A stretch of DNA of 13,065 bases, from the NCBI GenBank assembly GCA_020063545.1, contig JAGUUF010000268.1:1-13065 (forward strand), read 5' to 3'. Position 1 is the first letter of the stretch, and each line of letters opens with the position of its first letter. The position numbers were made by a program, and so were the translations under genes. Below are positions 6,420 through 13,065 of this stretch, piece by piece. The notes beneath the pieces are model-generated. The model worked only from the letters and a program-made list of their open reading frames with translations. It made no database searches and was not told the DNA's origin. The DNA is from Cytophagales bacterium. Its GTDB lineage: Bacteria > Bacteroidota > Bacteroidia > Cytophagales > Cyclobacteriaceae.

Positions 6420-6959
6420 ATGAAAAACATTATTACCGGCTTTGCGGCAGGGGTGCTCCTGTTGCTGGCCTTTACCTACTTTTTTAAACCCTGTTGGTTT
6501 TGTGAGGCGCCTTCTAAGGATCGAAAACCACTGCTTTCATTGGCCGATTTGGCGATGGAAGTCAGTGAACGCGAAGGGAACAACCTGCAAACTCTGGTTT
6601 CGTTGGATAAGCAGTTTTACAAAGCTTTGCTGCAAGGCAATGCAATTAGTGACAAATATTTTTATGCGAGACATGGATCCTGTTGTCCTTGTACTTCCGG
6701 AGGTATGAGGTGTTGCATGTGTCCACCGCGTGCTGGATTCGGAGCGATGCAAGGGTCAATAGAAATTTCAGAGGCATTCCTGCAAGGCCAGTCAAAAATC
6801 GAACTTGAAGAGAATGAGACTGAAGGTGTTCGGGTATTTTTAGTGCCTCCATCGGTTAAAAGTGGAAATTATACCTTAACGTTTAAAGGAAAAATTAATG
6901 TTGAGCTCGATGTTGCGGTCAATGCGGATCAAACCTTTGAAGTTATAGCTATCCGCTAA
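6420..6959 (+). CDS. Membrane-anchored cysteine-rich protein of unknown function
   Basis: I do not recognise the family of this 179-aa protein. It begins MKNIITG with a hydrophobic segment at about 7-22, a signal anchor or uncleaved signal peptide. This is followed by CWFC (25-28) just outside the membrane. A helical, charged region (about 37-72) leads to an unusual cluster with six cysteines in 14 residues: C88, C89, C91, C98, C99 and C101, arranged as CCPC-x6-CCMCPP. The last ~70 residues look like a beta-rich domain (SIEISE, GVRVFLVP, GNYTLTFKGKINVELDV). The cysteines could bind metal or form disulfides outside the cytoplasm. The gene ends 24 bp before the TPR-CHAT gene and is probably co-transcribed, so it may be a partner, sensor or substrate of that protein. 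A weak TAACTTTC box lies upstream. Confidence 0.75.
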   Translation: MKNIITGFAAGVLLLLAFTYFFKPCWFCEAPSKDRKPLLSLADLAMEVSEREGNNLQTLVSLDKQFYKALLQGNAISDKYFYARHGSCCPCTSGGMRCCMCPPRAGFGAMQGSIEISEAFLQGQSKIELEENETEGVRVFLVPPSVKSGNYTLTFKGKINVELDVAVNADQTFEVIAIR

Positions 6960-6983
6960 ACCGGATTACCATATTGCCAACCT

Positions 6984-9854
6984 ATGAAGTTCTGGCCTGT
7001 ACGGTTAGTATTTATTCTATTTTCATTTTTTGCCTGTGGTCAGCAAGCCGAAATAAGCCTGTTGCTGGATTCGGCAAAAGCACTCTGGTACAAAGATTTT
7101 GACAAAACCAATCAACTTCTTGACCAGTCAGAGCGGTACCTTGAGTTACTGAACGACAGCAGTTCAATTCGGGCTAAGCTGGAAGTGCTCCAGTGCAGGG
7201 TAAGTTCCTGCCAGGCATTTAGCCGATACCGGTTGTGGAAAGAGAACATTGAAAAAACAGAAAGATTCCTTCTGGATCACAAAGCGCAGTTGGGTAACGA
7301 GTTTCACTTACTGCAATTGGACAATGAGTTGTCCCGTGCCATGTATTACGTTGAAATACATGATGACTCCAGAGCGCTTCCGCAACTGGTTCGCTTGCAA
7401 GAAGCCTTGCGTGCATTACCGCAAACCCCGCTTGTCTGTCATAATGTGTTTCTCACAACCAATTACCTGGCCGACATCTACCATCGAAGGGGCGAACACA
7501 AGGCGGCTATTAACCAGAACCTGTCTGGCGTGCCCTACTTTAGTTGCATTGATCCAGATTCTGAAGGCGGGTATGATGCGGTTATCTACCGGAATGTGGG
7601 CCTCAACTACCTGGAGATGCGGGATTTTGATAATGCCAAAAAATATCTGAATAAGGCAGAGAACATTATCCGTGAACCACTGAAAAAAGATCCGGAAAGC
7701 ATTACGCATCATGCACTCGCGCTGTTCGAATCGCAGGCTGATTTACACAAAATGACCGGAAATCCCGACAGTGCCTTGAGTTCAATACGTAAGGCCTTGC
7801 CGTTGTTAAACCTAAGAACAGTTCGGGACGAATTCAAAGGACGAATCAGTTTGAGCCTGGCAAGTCTTTACCTCAACCTGGACGATTTTAGGCAGGCCTT
7901 ATACTACCTGGACAAGGCTGAAGCTTTCTTTCGGAGAGCAGGCGATCAAAACTCGACTTTCCTGGCTGAAGTGTTTTTATTAAAGAGCGACTTTTTTGCA
8001 AAACAAGAACAGGCCAGTGAAGCATTGAACTATTGTAATCAATCAATTGACGGGCTAACTATCTTCTTTCGGCCGGAAGATAACTACCGACCAGTTCAAA
8101 AGGTTTTATCGAACAAGAAACTTTTCAACGCATTGCAGGTAAAATCAGCATTGGAGGAAAAGTTGTTTGTAGAACACGGGCAAATTTCGGCACTTAAAGA
8201 AGCGTTTACTACCAACCAGCGGGCAATTGCTCTTCTTGACAGCACATCAATTGAATTCAGCCTTGATGAGGACAGGATTAATCTCACGGGCCAGGGCTTT
8301 CGTGCATTTGAAGTTGGAATTCGAGTCAGTGATTTGCTCTATCGTTTAACCGGTGATAAAAAATATGCCGTCCAGGCATTTATACTGATGGAAAAAAGCA
8401 AGGGAGCATTATTGCTGGAAAACCTGAGAATGGTTAACCGCTTCTCCGGTGTCAGCGAAGAATGGATCAGTCGGGAAAAAGAAATAAAGTCCGAAATGCT
8501 GGCGGTAGAAAAGTCTCTTTACGAGATCGAGTTGGGTAAACAAAGTGCAAATCCAAATCAGCTCAGGGAGCGCTATGCCGATTTAAAACACCAGCACGGT
8601 AAATTGGTTGATCAGTTCAGAAAGCAGTCCCCCGATTACTTCAAACTCCGTTATGATCATACCGTTATATCCATAGAAGCTATTCAACACCAGTTGCTCC
8701 AGCCCGGAGAAGCGCTGATAGAGTTTTTTGTTGGCGATTCCGTAATGGCTGTTGCCGGATTTACAGCGAAAGGGCAGTACCTCAACGTAAAGCCGCTGCC
8801 ACCGGGCTTTACGGGCAATCTGAACGAATTCCGTTCGCTGCTGACGAAAAGTTCCAGCGCTGAATTCAGCCAACGTTCACTTGAGTTGTATGATTATCTG
8901 TTAAAAGAATGCCTGGATGAAGTTGGTCAGGGTGTTCGTTCCTTAACGATAATTCCTGATGGCCTGCTGGGATACATCCCGTTTGAAGTACTGATGCCTG
9001 CCCGCGAAAAAAACAATTACCTTAATGATCGGTATGCCATTCGCTATGCCTACTCAGCTACCTACCTGCACGAGCAACTGAGACGCAAACCAACACCGTC
9101 AAAAAACTTCTTTGCCGGATTTATTGCTTCAGGCCACCTCCCGGGTAACCTGGAGGCCAGCCGTGGCCGGCAACTGGCAACTATTCAAGGCGCTGAACGT
9201 GAAGTAGCCTCAATTGCAAAACTTGTACGGAAGAAATACAGAATCTTTAATCCCGCAGCCAGGGAGGATTTTATCAACCATGCGGCAGATTATAAGGTTC
9301 TCCATTTTGCCATGCACTCCGTTGTAAACGATAAAAACCCGATGTTATCGGAAATGGTTTTTGCCGAGGCTGATTCAACTGCCCGGTCGCTTTCGGCCAT
9401 TGATTTGTACAGCATGCAGCTAAATTCTGAACTGGCCGTACTCAGTGCCTGCAATACGGGTATGGGCCAGCTACAGAAGGGCGAGGGCATCATGAGTTTT
9501 TCAAGAGCATTCGCGTATGCGGGTGTGCCCTCCGCTGTCATTAGTTTATGGAAAGTGCCCGATGAGGCAACATCAAAAATCATGGTGGGGTTTTACCGGC
9601 ATCTCAAAAAGGGCGAGCCGAAAGACCGTGCCCTTCAACTGGCACGGCAGGAGTTTGTGCGCGATAACCCGGAGTATGCCCATCCGTACTTCTGGTCGGG
9701 TTTTATCTTAACCGGAACAACCGACCCGCTGGAATTTCCGGTTACTTTTCAGTGGCACTGGTTGCTTTTTACTTTACTACTGATACTCCTTATCGGGGGG
9801 TATGCATTCCGCAAACGCCTTATACCTGGCCGTTTCCTTTCAGGATCATCATGA
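6984..9854 (+). CDS. TPR-CHAT protein, exported and membrane-tethered, caspase-like
   Basis: This 956-aa protein has four parts. Residues 1-18 form a signal peptide ending FFSFFAC-like (SFFACGQQ), with C18 a possible lipoprotein cysteine. About 25-430 is alpha-solenoid with tetratricopeptide-like repeats (for example the helices around YLEMRDFDNAKKYLNKAE and LNLDDFRQALYYLDKAEAFF). A charged helical linker covers about 460-550. A CHAT domain (about 565-915) has the catalytic pair H778 in LHFAMHSVV and C823 in LSACNTG, followed by GEGIMSFSRAFAYAGVPSA and a WKVPD segment. CHAT domains are clan CD (caspase-like) cysteine peptidases. A membrane helix (about 924-941) followed by RKR puts the tail in the cytoplasm and, with the signal peptide, the CHAT domain in the periplasm. 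It follows the cysteine-rich gene by 24 bp. The substrate is unknown. Its 3' end overlaps the convergent DinB-like gene by 35 bp. Confidence 0.93.
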   Translation: MKFWPVRLVFILFSFFACGQQAEISLLLDSAKALWYKDFDKTNQLLDQSERYLELLNDSSSIRAKLEVLQCRVSSCQAFSRYRLWKENIEKTERFLLDHKAQLGNEFHLLQLDNELSRAMYYVEIHDDSRALPQLVRLQEALRALPQTPLVCHNVFLTTNYLADIYHRRGEHKAAINQNLSGVPYFSCIDPDSEGGYDAVIYRNVGLNYLEMRDFDNAKKYLNKAENIIREPLKKDPESITHHALALFESQADLHKMTGNPDSALSSIRKALPLLNLRTVRDEFKGRISLSLASLYLNLDDFRQALYYLDKAEAFFRRAGDQNSTFLAEVFLLKSDFFAKQEQASEALNYCNQSIDGLTIFFRPEDNYRPVQKVLSNKKLFNALQVKSALEEKLFVEHGQISALKEAFTTNQRAIALLDSTSIEFSLDEDRINLTGQGFRAFEVGIRVSDLLYRLTGDKKYAVQAFILMEKSKGALLLENLRMVNRFSGVSEEWISREKEIKSEMLAVEKSLYEIELGKQSANPNQLRERYADLKHQHGKLVDQFRKQSPDYFKLRYDHTVISIEAIQHQLLQPGEALIEFFVGDSVMAVAGFTAKGQYLNVKPLPPGFTGNLNEFRSLLTKSSSAEFSQRSLELYDYLLKECLDEVGQGVRSLTIIPDGLLGYIPFEVLMPAREKNNYLNDRYAIRYAYSATYLHEQLRRKPTPSKNFFAGFIASGHLPGNLEASRGRQLATIQGAEREVASIAKLVRKKYRIFNPAAREDFINHAADYKVLHFAMHSVVNDKNPMLSEMVFAEADSTARSLSAIDLYSMQLNSELAVLSACNTGMGQLQKGEGIMSFSRAFAYAGVPSAVISLWKVPDEATSKIMVGFYRHLKKGEPKDRALQLARQEFVRDNPEYAHPYFWSGFILTGTTDPLEFPVTFQWHWLLFTLLLILLIGGYAFRKRLIPGRFLSGSS

Positions 9855-10275
9855 TCTGCCCGGTGTGGTACAAGTCGTGGTGAATGATGCCGTGAAGCAT
9901 CGTAAAATACTTGAATGGCCTGCCCGGAACTTTCTGCTGAAGCAAATCATCCGGTGCTTGTTGTAGTGCTGTAATCAGGTTCTGCTGACTTTCTTCCAGA
10001 AGCCGGATGGCCTCATCCCAGTTTTTGCGGGTGGGGAAGTTGTCGTCATCGGTAAGTTCAAACGTTTCATCGCCCTGCAGTTTTCTGATTACGTAGTTGC
10101 GCCAGGCAGTCATGTGCCGGATTAATTCTTCAATAGAATGGCTGTTACCGGCACGTAAACCGGCATGACCGGGTTTAAGTTTTGCAAGCACTTCTTTTAC
10201 GGCCGGGCCATGCCACGCGTTCTTCTCGTACGTGTGTGAAAGAATGTCGATGATTTTCTGAACTTCCGTTTTCAT
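9820..10275 (-). CDS. DinB-like four-helix-bundle metal-binding protein
   Basis: This 151-aa protein belongs to the DinB/YfiT-like superfamily, helical proteins that hold a metal with three histidines and include thiol-dependent transferases. The expected ligands are visible: a His in SIEELIRHMTAW (H54) and the C-terminal pair in HHDLYHTGQ (H133 and H137). The proteins of this group are mostly of unknown substrate, and no specific reaction can be assigned. I chose the start at 10275 because it follows the fabG stop by 2 bp and begins MKTEVQKI, as expected for the fold. The frame stays open further upstream, but that extension lies within fabG and is not DinB-like. It is co-transcribed with fabG and convergent with the TPR-CHAT gene. 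Confidence 0.85.
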   Translation of the reverse strand: MKTEVQKIIDILSHTYEKNAWHGPAVKEVLAKLKPGHAGLRAGNSHSIEELIRHMTAWRNYVIRKLQGDETFELTDDDNFPTRKNWDEAIRLLEESQQNLITALQQAPDDLLQQKVPGRPFKYFTMLHGIIHHDLYHTGQIMMILKGNGQV

Positions 10276-10277
10276 AA

Positions 10278-11024
10278 TCAGGTAAGCATGCCGCCATCCA
10301 CCTGGATAACCTGGCCGGTAATGTACGATGCCATATCGGAGGCCAGGAATACACACGCATCGGCAACATCTTCGGGCCTGCCCCCACGTTTCAGGGGAAT
10401 GGCATCGCGCCAACTTTGCACGGTCTTCTCATCCAGTTTGCCGGTCATCTCTGTTTCGATAAAGCCCGGGGCAATGGCGTTTGAGCGGATTCCGCGTGAG
10501 CCGAGTTCCAATGCAACCGATTTGGTGAAACCGATAATGCCGGCTTTCGAAGCGGCATAATTGGCCTGGCCTGCATTGCCTTTTAACCCGACAACTGAAG
10601 TCATATTAATGATCGATCCGCTCTTCTGTTTCATCATGGGTTTGGTGGCAGCCTTCACGGTGTTAAAGCACGATTTAAGGTTTACATTCATTACCCTGTC
10701 CCACGCTTCTTCGTTCAGGCGAAGCAGCAGGTTATCCATGGTAATGCCGGCATTGTTTACCAATACATCCAGCGATCCGAAATCGGCCACTACATCATTA
10801 ATTAGTTTTTCAGCCTGGGCATAATCCGAAGCATCGGAACGGTATCCTTTGGCTTTAATTCCTTTTGAACCCAGTTCGGCTTCGAGTGCCTGGCCCTGTT
10901 CAACACTGGACAGATAGGTAAAGGCAACATTGGCGCCCTGCTCGGCAAATCGTAGTGCAATGGAGCGGCCTATTCCTTTAGAGGCACCGGTAACGAGAGC
11001 GGTTTTTCCTGCGAGTAGTTTCAT
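10278..11024 (-). CDS. fabG: 3-oxoacyl-[acyl-carrier-protein] reductase
   Basis: FabG reduces 3-oxoacyl-ACP with NADPH in each cycle of fatty-acid elongation. The 248-aa product has the short-chain dehydrogenase signatures in order: TGASKGIG (12-19), NNAG (90-93), the catalytic set N114, S143, Y156 and K160 (YAASK), and the PGFIETEM loop (187-194). It ends with the usual VIQVDGGM. An in-frame ATG 54 bp upstream would add 18 residues not seen in FabG and would lie upstream of the predicted promoter, so the start at 11024 (MKLLAGKTALVTG) is preferred. The DinB-like gene follows after 2 bp. It is divergent from lpd. Other SDR reductases are similar, but the size and motifs favour FabG. Confidence 0.92.
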   Translation of the reverse strand: MKLLAGKTALVTGASKGIGRSIALRFAEQGANVAFTYLSSVEQGQALEAELGSKGIKAKGYRSDASDYAQAEKLINDVVADFGSLDVLVNNAGITMDNLLLRLNEEAWDRVMNVNLKSCFNTVKAATKPMMKQKSGSIINMTSVVGLKGNAGQANYAASKAGIIGFTKSVALELGSRGIRSNAIAPGFIETEMTGKLDEKTVQSWRDAIPLKRGGRPEDVADACVFLASDMASYITGQVIQVDGGMLT

Positions 11025-11046
11025 AATGCAGTAATTAGGGTAGCGC

Positions 11047-11054
11047 CAAAAATA
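11047..11054 (-). promoter_or_regulatory. Putative fabG promoter -7 box
   Basis: TATTTTTG on the minus strand (11054 to 11047) fits TAnnTTTG. A T-run GGTTTTTTAG lies about 10-20 bp upstream on that strand. Initiation would fall near 11040, about 16 nt before the fabG ATG. Confidence 0.5.
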
Positions 11055-11081
11055 GCCAATTCCGCTAAAAAACCGCATTCA

Positions 11082-11091
11082 TAAGCGCTTA
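11082..11091. promoter_or_regulatory. Palindrome between the fabG and lpd promoters
   Basis: TAAGCGCTTA is a perfect 10-bp palindrome placed 9 bp upstream of the lpd -7 box and within the divergent promoter region. It could be an operator for a dimeric regulator, but a 10-bp palindrome alone is weak evidence. Confidence 0.25.
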
Positions 11092-11099
11092 AGAAGTTA

Positions 11100-11107
11100 T
11101 ATCTTTG
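11100..11107 (+). promoter_or_regulatory. Putative lpd promoter -7 box
   Basis: TATCTTTG fits TAnnTTTG exactly and is the same octamer as in the riboswitch promoter. Initiation would fall near 11114, giving a leader of about 17 nt before the lpd ATG. No clear TTTG is seen at -33. Confidence 0.55.
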
Positions 11108-11130
11108 GCGCACCAAAATTTTCCTAAGCT

Positions 11131-12522
11131 ATGTCAAAATACGATGTCATTGTAATCGGTTCCGGTCCGGGTGGTTATGTTGCCGCTATACGCGCTTCAC
11201 AACTGGGTTTGAAAGTTGGTGTTGTTGAGAAGGCTGAATTGGGCGGTATTTGCCTGAACTGGGGATGCATTCCCACCAAAGCGTTGTTGAAAAGCGCCAA
11301 CGTATTTGAATACATTAAACACGCCAGCGATTACGGCATTGAGGTAAAGGATGCCAAACCGGATTTAACCGGCATGGTTAAGCGCAGCCGCGAAGTGGCG
11401 GCCGGCATGAGCAAAGGAATTCAGTTTTTGTTTAAGAAAAATAAAATTGATCACATCGTTGGTTTTGGCAAGCTCAAGAAGGGCGGCAAAGTTGAAGTTA
11501 CCGGAGCGGATGGAAAGAAAACAGATTACGAGGCAAAGCATATTATTCTGGCCACTGGCGGCCGCTCCCGCGAATTGCCTGCATTGAAAATTGACGGAAA
11601 AAAAATCATCGGTTACCGCGAGGCAATGGTACTTGAGCAGCAACCGAAAAAAATGCTGGTGGTAGGGTCAGGCGCAATTGGGGTTGAGTTCGCCTACTTC
11701 TACAACACCATCGGTACGGAAGTAACCATTGTTGAATTTTTACCCAACGTGGTTCCGGTTGAAGATGTGGAGGTTTCAAAAGCGCTTGAGAAATCGTTTA
11801 AAAAAGCCGGCATTACTATCTACACAAACTCTGAAGTAACTGCGGTAGATACGAAAGGAAAGGGCTGCATATCAACCGTAAAAACTCCCTCGGGTGAAAT
11901 TAAGATCGAATCCGATGTGGTGCTCTCTGCAGTAGGTGTTACAGCCAACCTCGAAGGCATTGGACTGGAAGAAGTTGGTGTAAAAACCGACAAGGGCAAG
12001 GTGGTAGTGGATGAATTTTATAAAACCAATGTACCGGGCGTGTATGCCATTGGCGATATTGTAAAAGGTCAGGCACTGGCACACGTTGCTTCAGCCGAAG
12101 GCATTATCTGTGTTGAAAAAATTGCCGGTCACCACCCCGAGCCGCTGGATTACAATAATATTCCCGGCTGTACGTACTGCTCGCCCGAAATTGCCTCCGT
12201 GGGCTATACCGAAGAAGCGGCCAAAAAAGCCGGCTACCAGATTAAGGTGGGAAAATTTCCGTTTACCGCATCGGGTAAGGCTAAGGCGGCCGGTGCGCCC
12301 GATGGTTTTGTTAAGGTAATATTCGATGCCAAATATGGCGAATGGCTGGGCGCTCATTTTATCGGGGCCAATGTAACCGAAATGATTGCCGAAGTGGTGG
12401 CCGCCCGCAAGCTGGAAACTACGGGCCATGAAATCATCAAGGCTGTTCACCCCCATCCTACCATGAGCGAAGCAGTAATGGAAGCGGCTGCCGCAGCTTA
12501 TGGCGAAGTAATTCACCTGTAA
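11131..12522 (+). CDS. lpd: Dihydrolipoyl dehydrogenase (E3)
   Basis: This is the E3 flavoprotein of the pyruvate and 2-oxoglutarate dehydrogenase complexes and of the glycine cleavage system; it reoxidises dihydrolipoamide with NAD+. The 463-aa protein has the FAD motif GSGPGGYVAA (10-19), the redox-active disulfide C41-x4-C46 in GGICLNWGCIPTK, an NAD-binding motif VVGSGAIGVEFA, the FAD-binding GVYAIGDI, and the C-terminal HPHPTMSE (440-447) with the H442/E447 active-site dyad. Length and motifs are standard. No E1 or E2 genes lie beside it within the window, so E3 is encoded alone here and is probably shared among complexes. It is divergent from fabG. Confidence 0.96.
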   Translation: MSKYDVIVIGSGPGGYVAAIRASQLGLKVGVVEKAELGGICLNWGCIPTKALLKSANVFEYIKHASDYGIEVKDAKPDLTGMVKRSREVAAGMSKGIQFLFKKNKIDHIVGFGKLKKGGKVEVTGADGKKTDYEAKHIILATGGRSRELPALKIDGKKIIGYREAMVLEQQPKKMLVVGSGAIGVEFAYFYNTIGTEVTIVEFLPNVVPVEDVEVSKALEKSFKKAGITIYTNSEVTAVDTKGKGCISTVKTPSGEIKIESDVVLSAVGVTANLEGIGLEEVGVKTDKGKVVVDEFYKTNVPGVYAIGDIVKGQALAHVASAEGIICVEKIAGHHPEPLDYNNIPGCTYCSPEIASVGYTEEAAKKAGYQIKVGKFPFTASGKAKAAGAPDGFVKVIFDAKYGEWLGAHFIGANVTEMIAEVVAARKLETTGHEIIKAVHPHPTMSEAVMEAAAAAYGEVIHL

Positions 12523-12593
12523 GCCAACTTTTTACTCAGGCAGCCTGTTTAATAAGTACCCTTTTTAGGAAGGCTAACCAACCCCACCTGGTG

Positions 12594-12612
12594 CCGGTAG
12601 AGTTTTTACCGG
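12594..12612 (+). other. Small hairpin between lpd and the short membrane genes
   Basis: CCGGTA (12594-12599) and TACCGG (12607-12612) form a 6-bp stem with a 7-nt loop, 72 bp after the lpd stop. No T-tract follows, so it is not a convincing intrinsic terminator. I see nothing else clear in 12523-12729. Confidence 0.3.
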
Positions 12613-12729
12613 AATGCTTAACAAGCTATTAACCTGCAAAATCAATGGTTTTGTCGGTTTTTGAGGCGCTGTAAAGAATCCTTTAGGACTATTTAAAGTT
12701 TTACTTTAACTTGGTAATCCTTACGTGCT

Positions 12730-12849
12730 ATGAAAAAGGGAATTTCAGTTAGCGGAGTGTACACCAGGGCCAGGGATTTTGTAGTCCTGCTGGTGCTTTC
12801 TGCGCTTGCTTTTGTTTTGCTTTCCATACTTGATAACCTGGCATCATGA
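12730..12849 (+). CDS. Tiny single-helix membrane protein A (39 aa)
   Basis: This short frame encodes 39 residues beginning MKKGISVSGVYTRARDF and continuing as one hydrophobic helix (about 17-34), then ending DNLAS. The basic N-terminus and the acidic residue after the helix predict N-in/C-out in the inner membrane. The coding case rests on an intact hydrophobic helix with a proper topology signal, overlap of its stop with the next start (ATGA at 12846-12849), and a shared motif R13-A14-R15-x-F17 with the next gene. The bases ACGTGCTATGAAAA around its start also occur at the start at 6420. No known family is recognised. Small accessory subunits of respiratory or transport complexes look like this, but that is only an analogy. 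Confidence 0.6.
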   Translation: MKKGISVSGVYTRARDFVVLLVLSALAFVLLSILDNLAS

Positions 12850-12962
12850 AGAAAACCCTGCCGTTGCGTCATTATTTCAGCAGGGCCCGCCTGTTCGGGT
12901 ACCTGGTAGCAGCCATAGGGGTGGCCATTGCGGCCTATTTTGCCTACTCCGTTTTACGGTAA
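12846..12962 (+). CDS. Tiny single-helix membrane protein B (38 aa)
   Basis: The ATG lies inside the stop of protein A (ATGA), so the two are likely translationally coupled. The 38-residue product starts MKKTLPLRHYFSRARLF and has one hydrophobic helix (about 17-36) rich in Ala and Gly, with a terminal Arg. Like protein A it begins MKK and has R13-A14-R15-x-F17 directly before the helix, suggesting an ancient duplication or a shared binding surface. The GxxxA-like small residues (GYLVAAIGVAIAA) would suit helix packing against A or a larger partner. No family is recognised. The next gene starts 85 bp downstream behind its own promoter-like box. Confidence 0.6.
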   Translation: MKKTLPLRHYFSRARLFGYLVAAIGVAIAAYFAYSVLR

Positions 12963-13020
12963 ATCCACGGTCAGGTCAGTTTTTCGGGCATTTTCAACAA
13001 TTTGCCATTAACGGGTTTGA

Positions 13021-13028
13021 TAATTTTG
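13021..13028 (+). promoter_or_regulatory. Putative promoter -7 box for the last gene
   Basis: TAATTTTG matches TAnnTTTG, with TTTG 16 bp upstream, slightly closer than the usual -33 spacing. Initiation near 13035 would give a leader of about 13 nt before the ATG at 13048. Confidence 0.5.
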
Positions 13029-13047
13029 TCGTGTACTAATTCAAACC

Positions 13048-13065
13048 ATGAAAGCAGGCTTTGTA
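13048..13065 (+). CDS. Start of a gene cut by the right edge, possibly GTPase Era
   Basis: Six codons (MKAGFV) follow a TAnnTTTG promoter at a spacing like that of the other genes here. Era proteins of Bacteroidota often begin with KAGFV just before their P-loop, which is the reason for the suggestion, but six residues cannot prove it. The start itself is fairly likely. Confidence 0.35.

Noticed and set aside
6984..9854. TPR-CHAT gene as part of a CRISPR type III-E (Craspase) locus
   Set aside because: There is no gRAMP gene, repeat array or Cas1 in the window, and the protein has an export signal and membrane helix unlike the cytoplasmic Craspase partner.
9820..10413. Longer DinB-like frame starting at 10413
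   Set aside because: The first 46 codons lie inside fabG and have no family resemblance; the ATG at 10275 directly after the fabG stop is natural.
10278..11078. Longer fabG start at 11078 with 18 extra residues
   Set aside because: The extension is not FabG-like and begins upstream of the predicted -7 box at 11047-11054; the ATG at 11024 gives the standard 248-aa protein.
12091..12516. 141-codon minus-strand frame opposite lpd
   Set aside because: It mirrors a highly conserved enzyme and shows no family features or promoter.

Overview
The window looks like a chromosomal segment of a Bacteroidota bacterium, possibly of the Cytophagales. Gene starts generally lack a Shine-Dalgarno sequence. 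Several starts are instead preceded by the Bacteroidota -7 promoter box TAnnTTTG (nqrF, the SAM riboswitch leader, fabG, lpd and the last partial gene). The protein repertoire (Na+-NQR subunit F, exported Pcm, signal-peptide TPR-CHAT protein) fits the same phylum. The lineage is inferred from these traits, not from a database match. I saw no rRNA, CRISPR array or insertion sequence, and no obvious tRNA.

Left part (1-5536, all minus strand, listed in the direction of transcription). A promoter near 5529-5536 feeds a SAM-I (S-box) riboswitch (5391-5508) followed by an intrinsic terminator (5321-5355). An alternative antiterminator pairing is visible between the two. The leader controls a cystathionine gamma-synthase-like gene (4081-5250) and, 10 bp further on, a homoserine dehydrogenase gene (2841-4070): a methionine-branch operon apparently switched off by S-adenosylmethionine. 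Next come nqrF (1451-2749), which has its own promoter and is separated from the other nqr genes, and a terminator. Beyond the terminator is an AT-rich MntA/HepT toxin-antitoxin pair (754-1381), followed after 3 bp by an arginase-family gene that runs off the left edge and lacks two of the six usual metal ligands.

Middle part (5626-9854, plus strand). A protein-L-isoaspartate methyltransferase with a probable signal peptide is followed by a two-gene unit. This unit encodes a membrane-anchored cysteine-rich protein of 179 aa with no recognised family, and a 956-aa TPR-CHAT protein. The TPR-CHAT protein has an export signal, an intact His/Cys pair and a C-terminal membrane helix, so its protease-like domain is predicted to face the periplasm. 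This pair is one of the best candidates here for an undescribed system.

Right part (9820-13065). A DinB-like gene and fabG (minus) diverge from lpd, dihydrolipoyl dehydrogenase (plus); the two TAnnTTTG promoters lie on either side of a 10-bp palindrome. After lpd come two very short genes of 39 and 38 codons that overlap by ATGA. Each encodes a single membrane helix with the same R-A-R-x-F motif at residues 13-17. They are short enough to be missed by most gene finders. The window ends six codons into another gene, possibly the GTPase Era.
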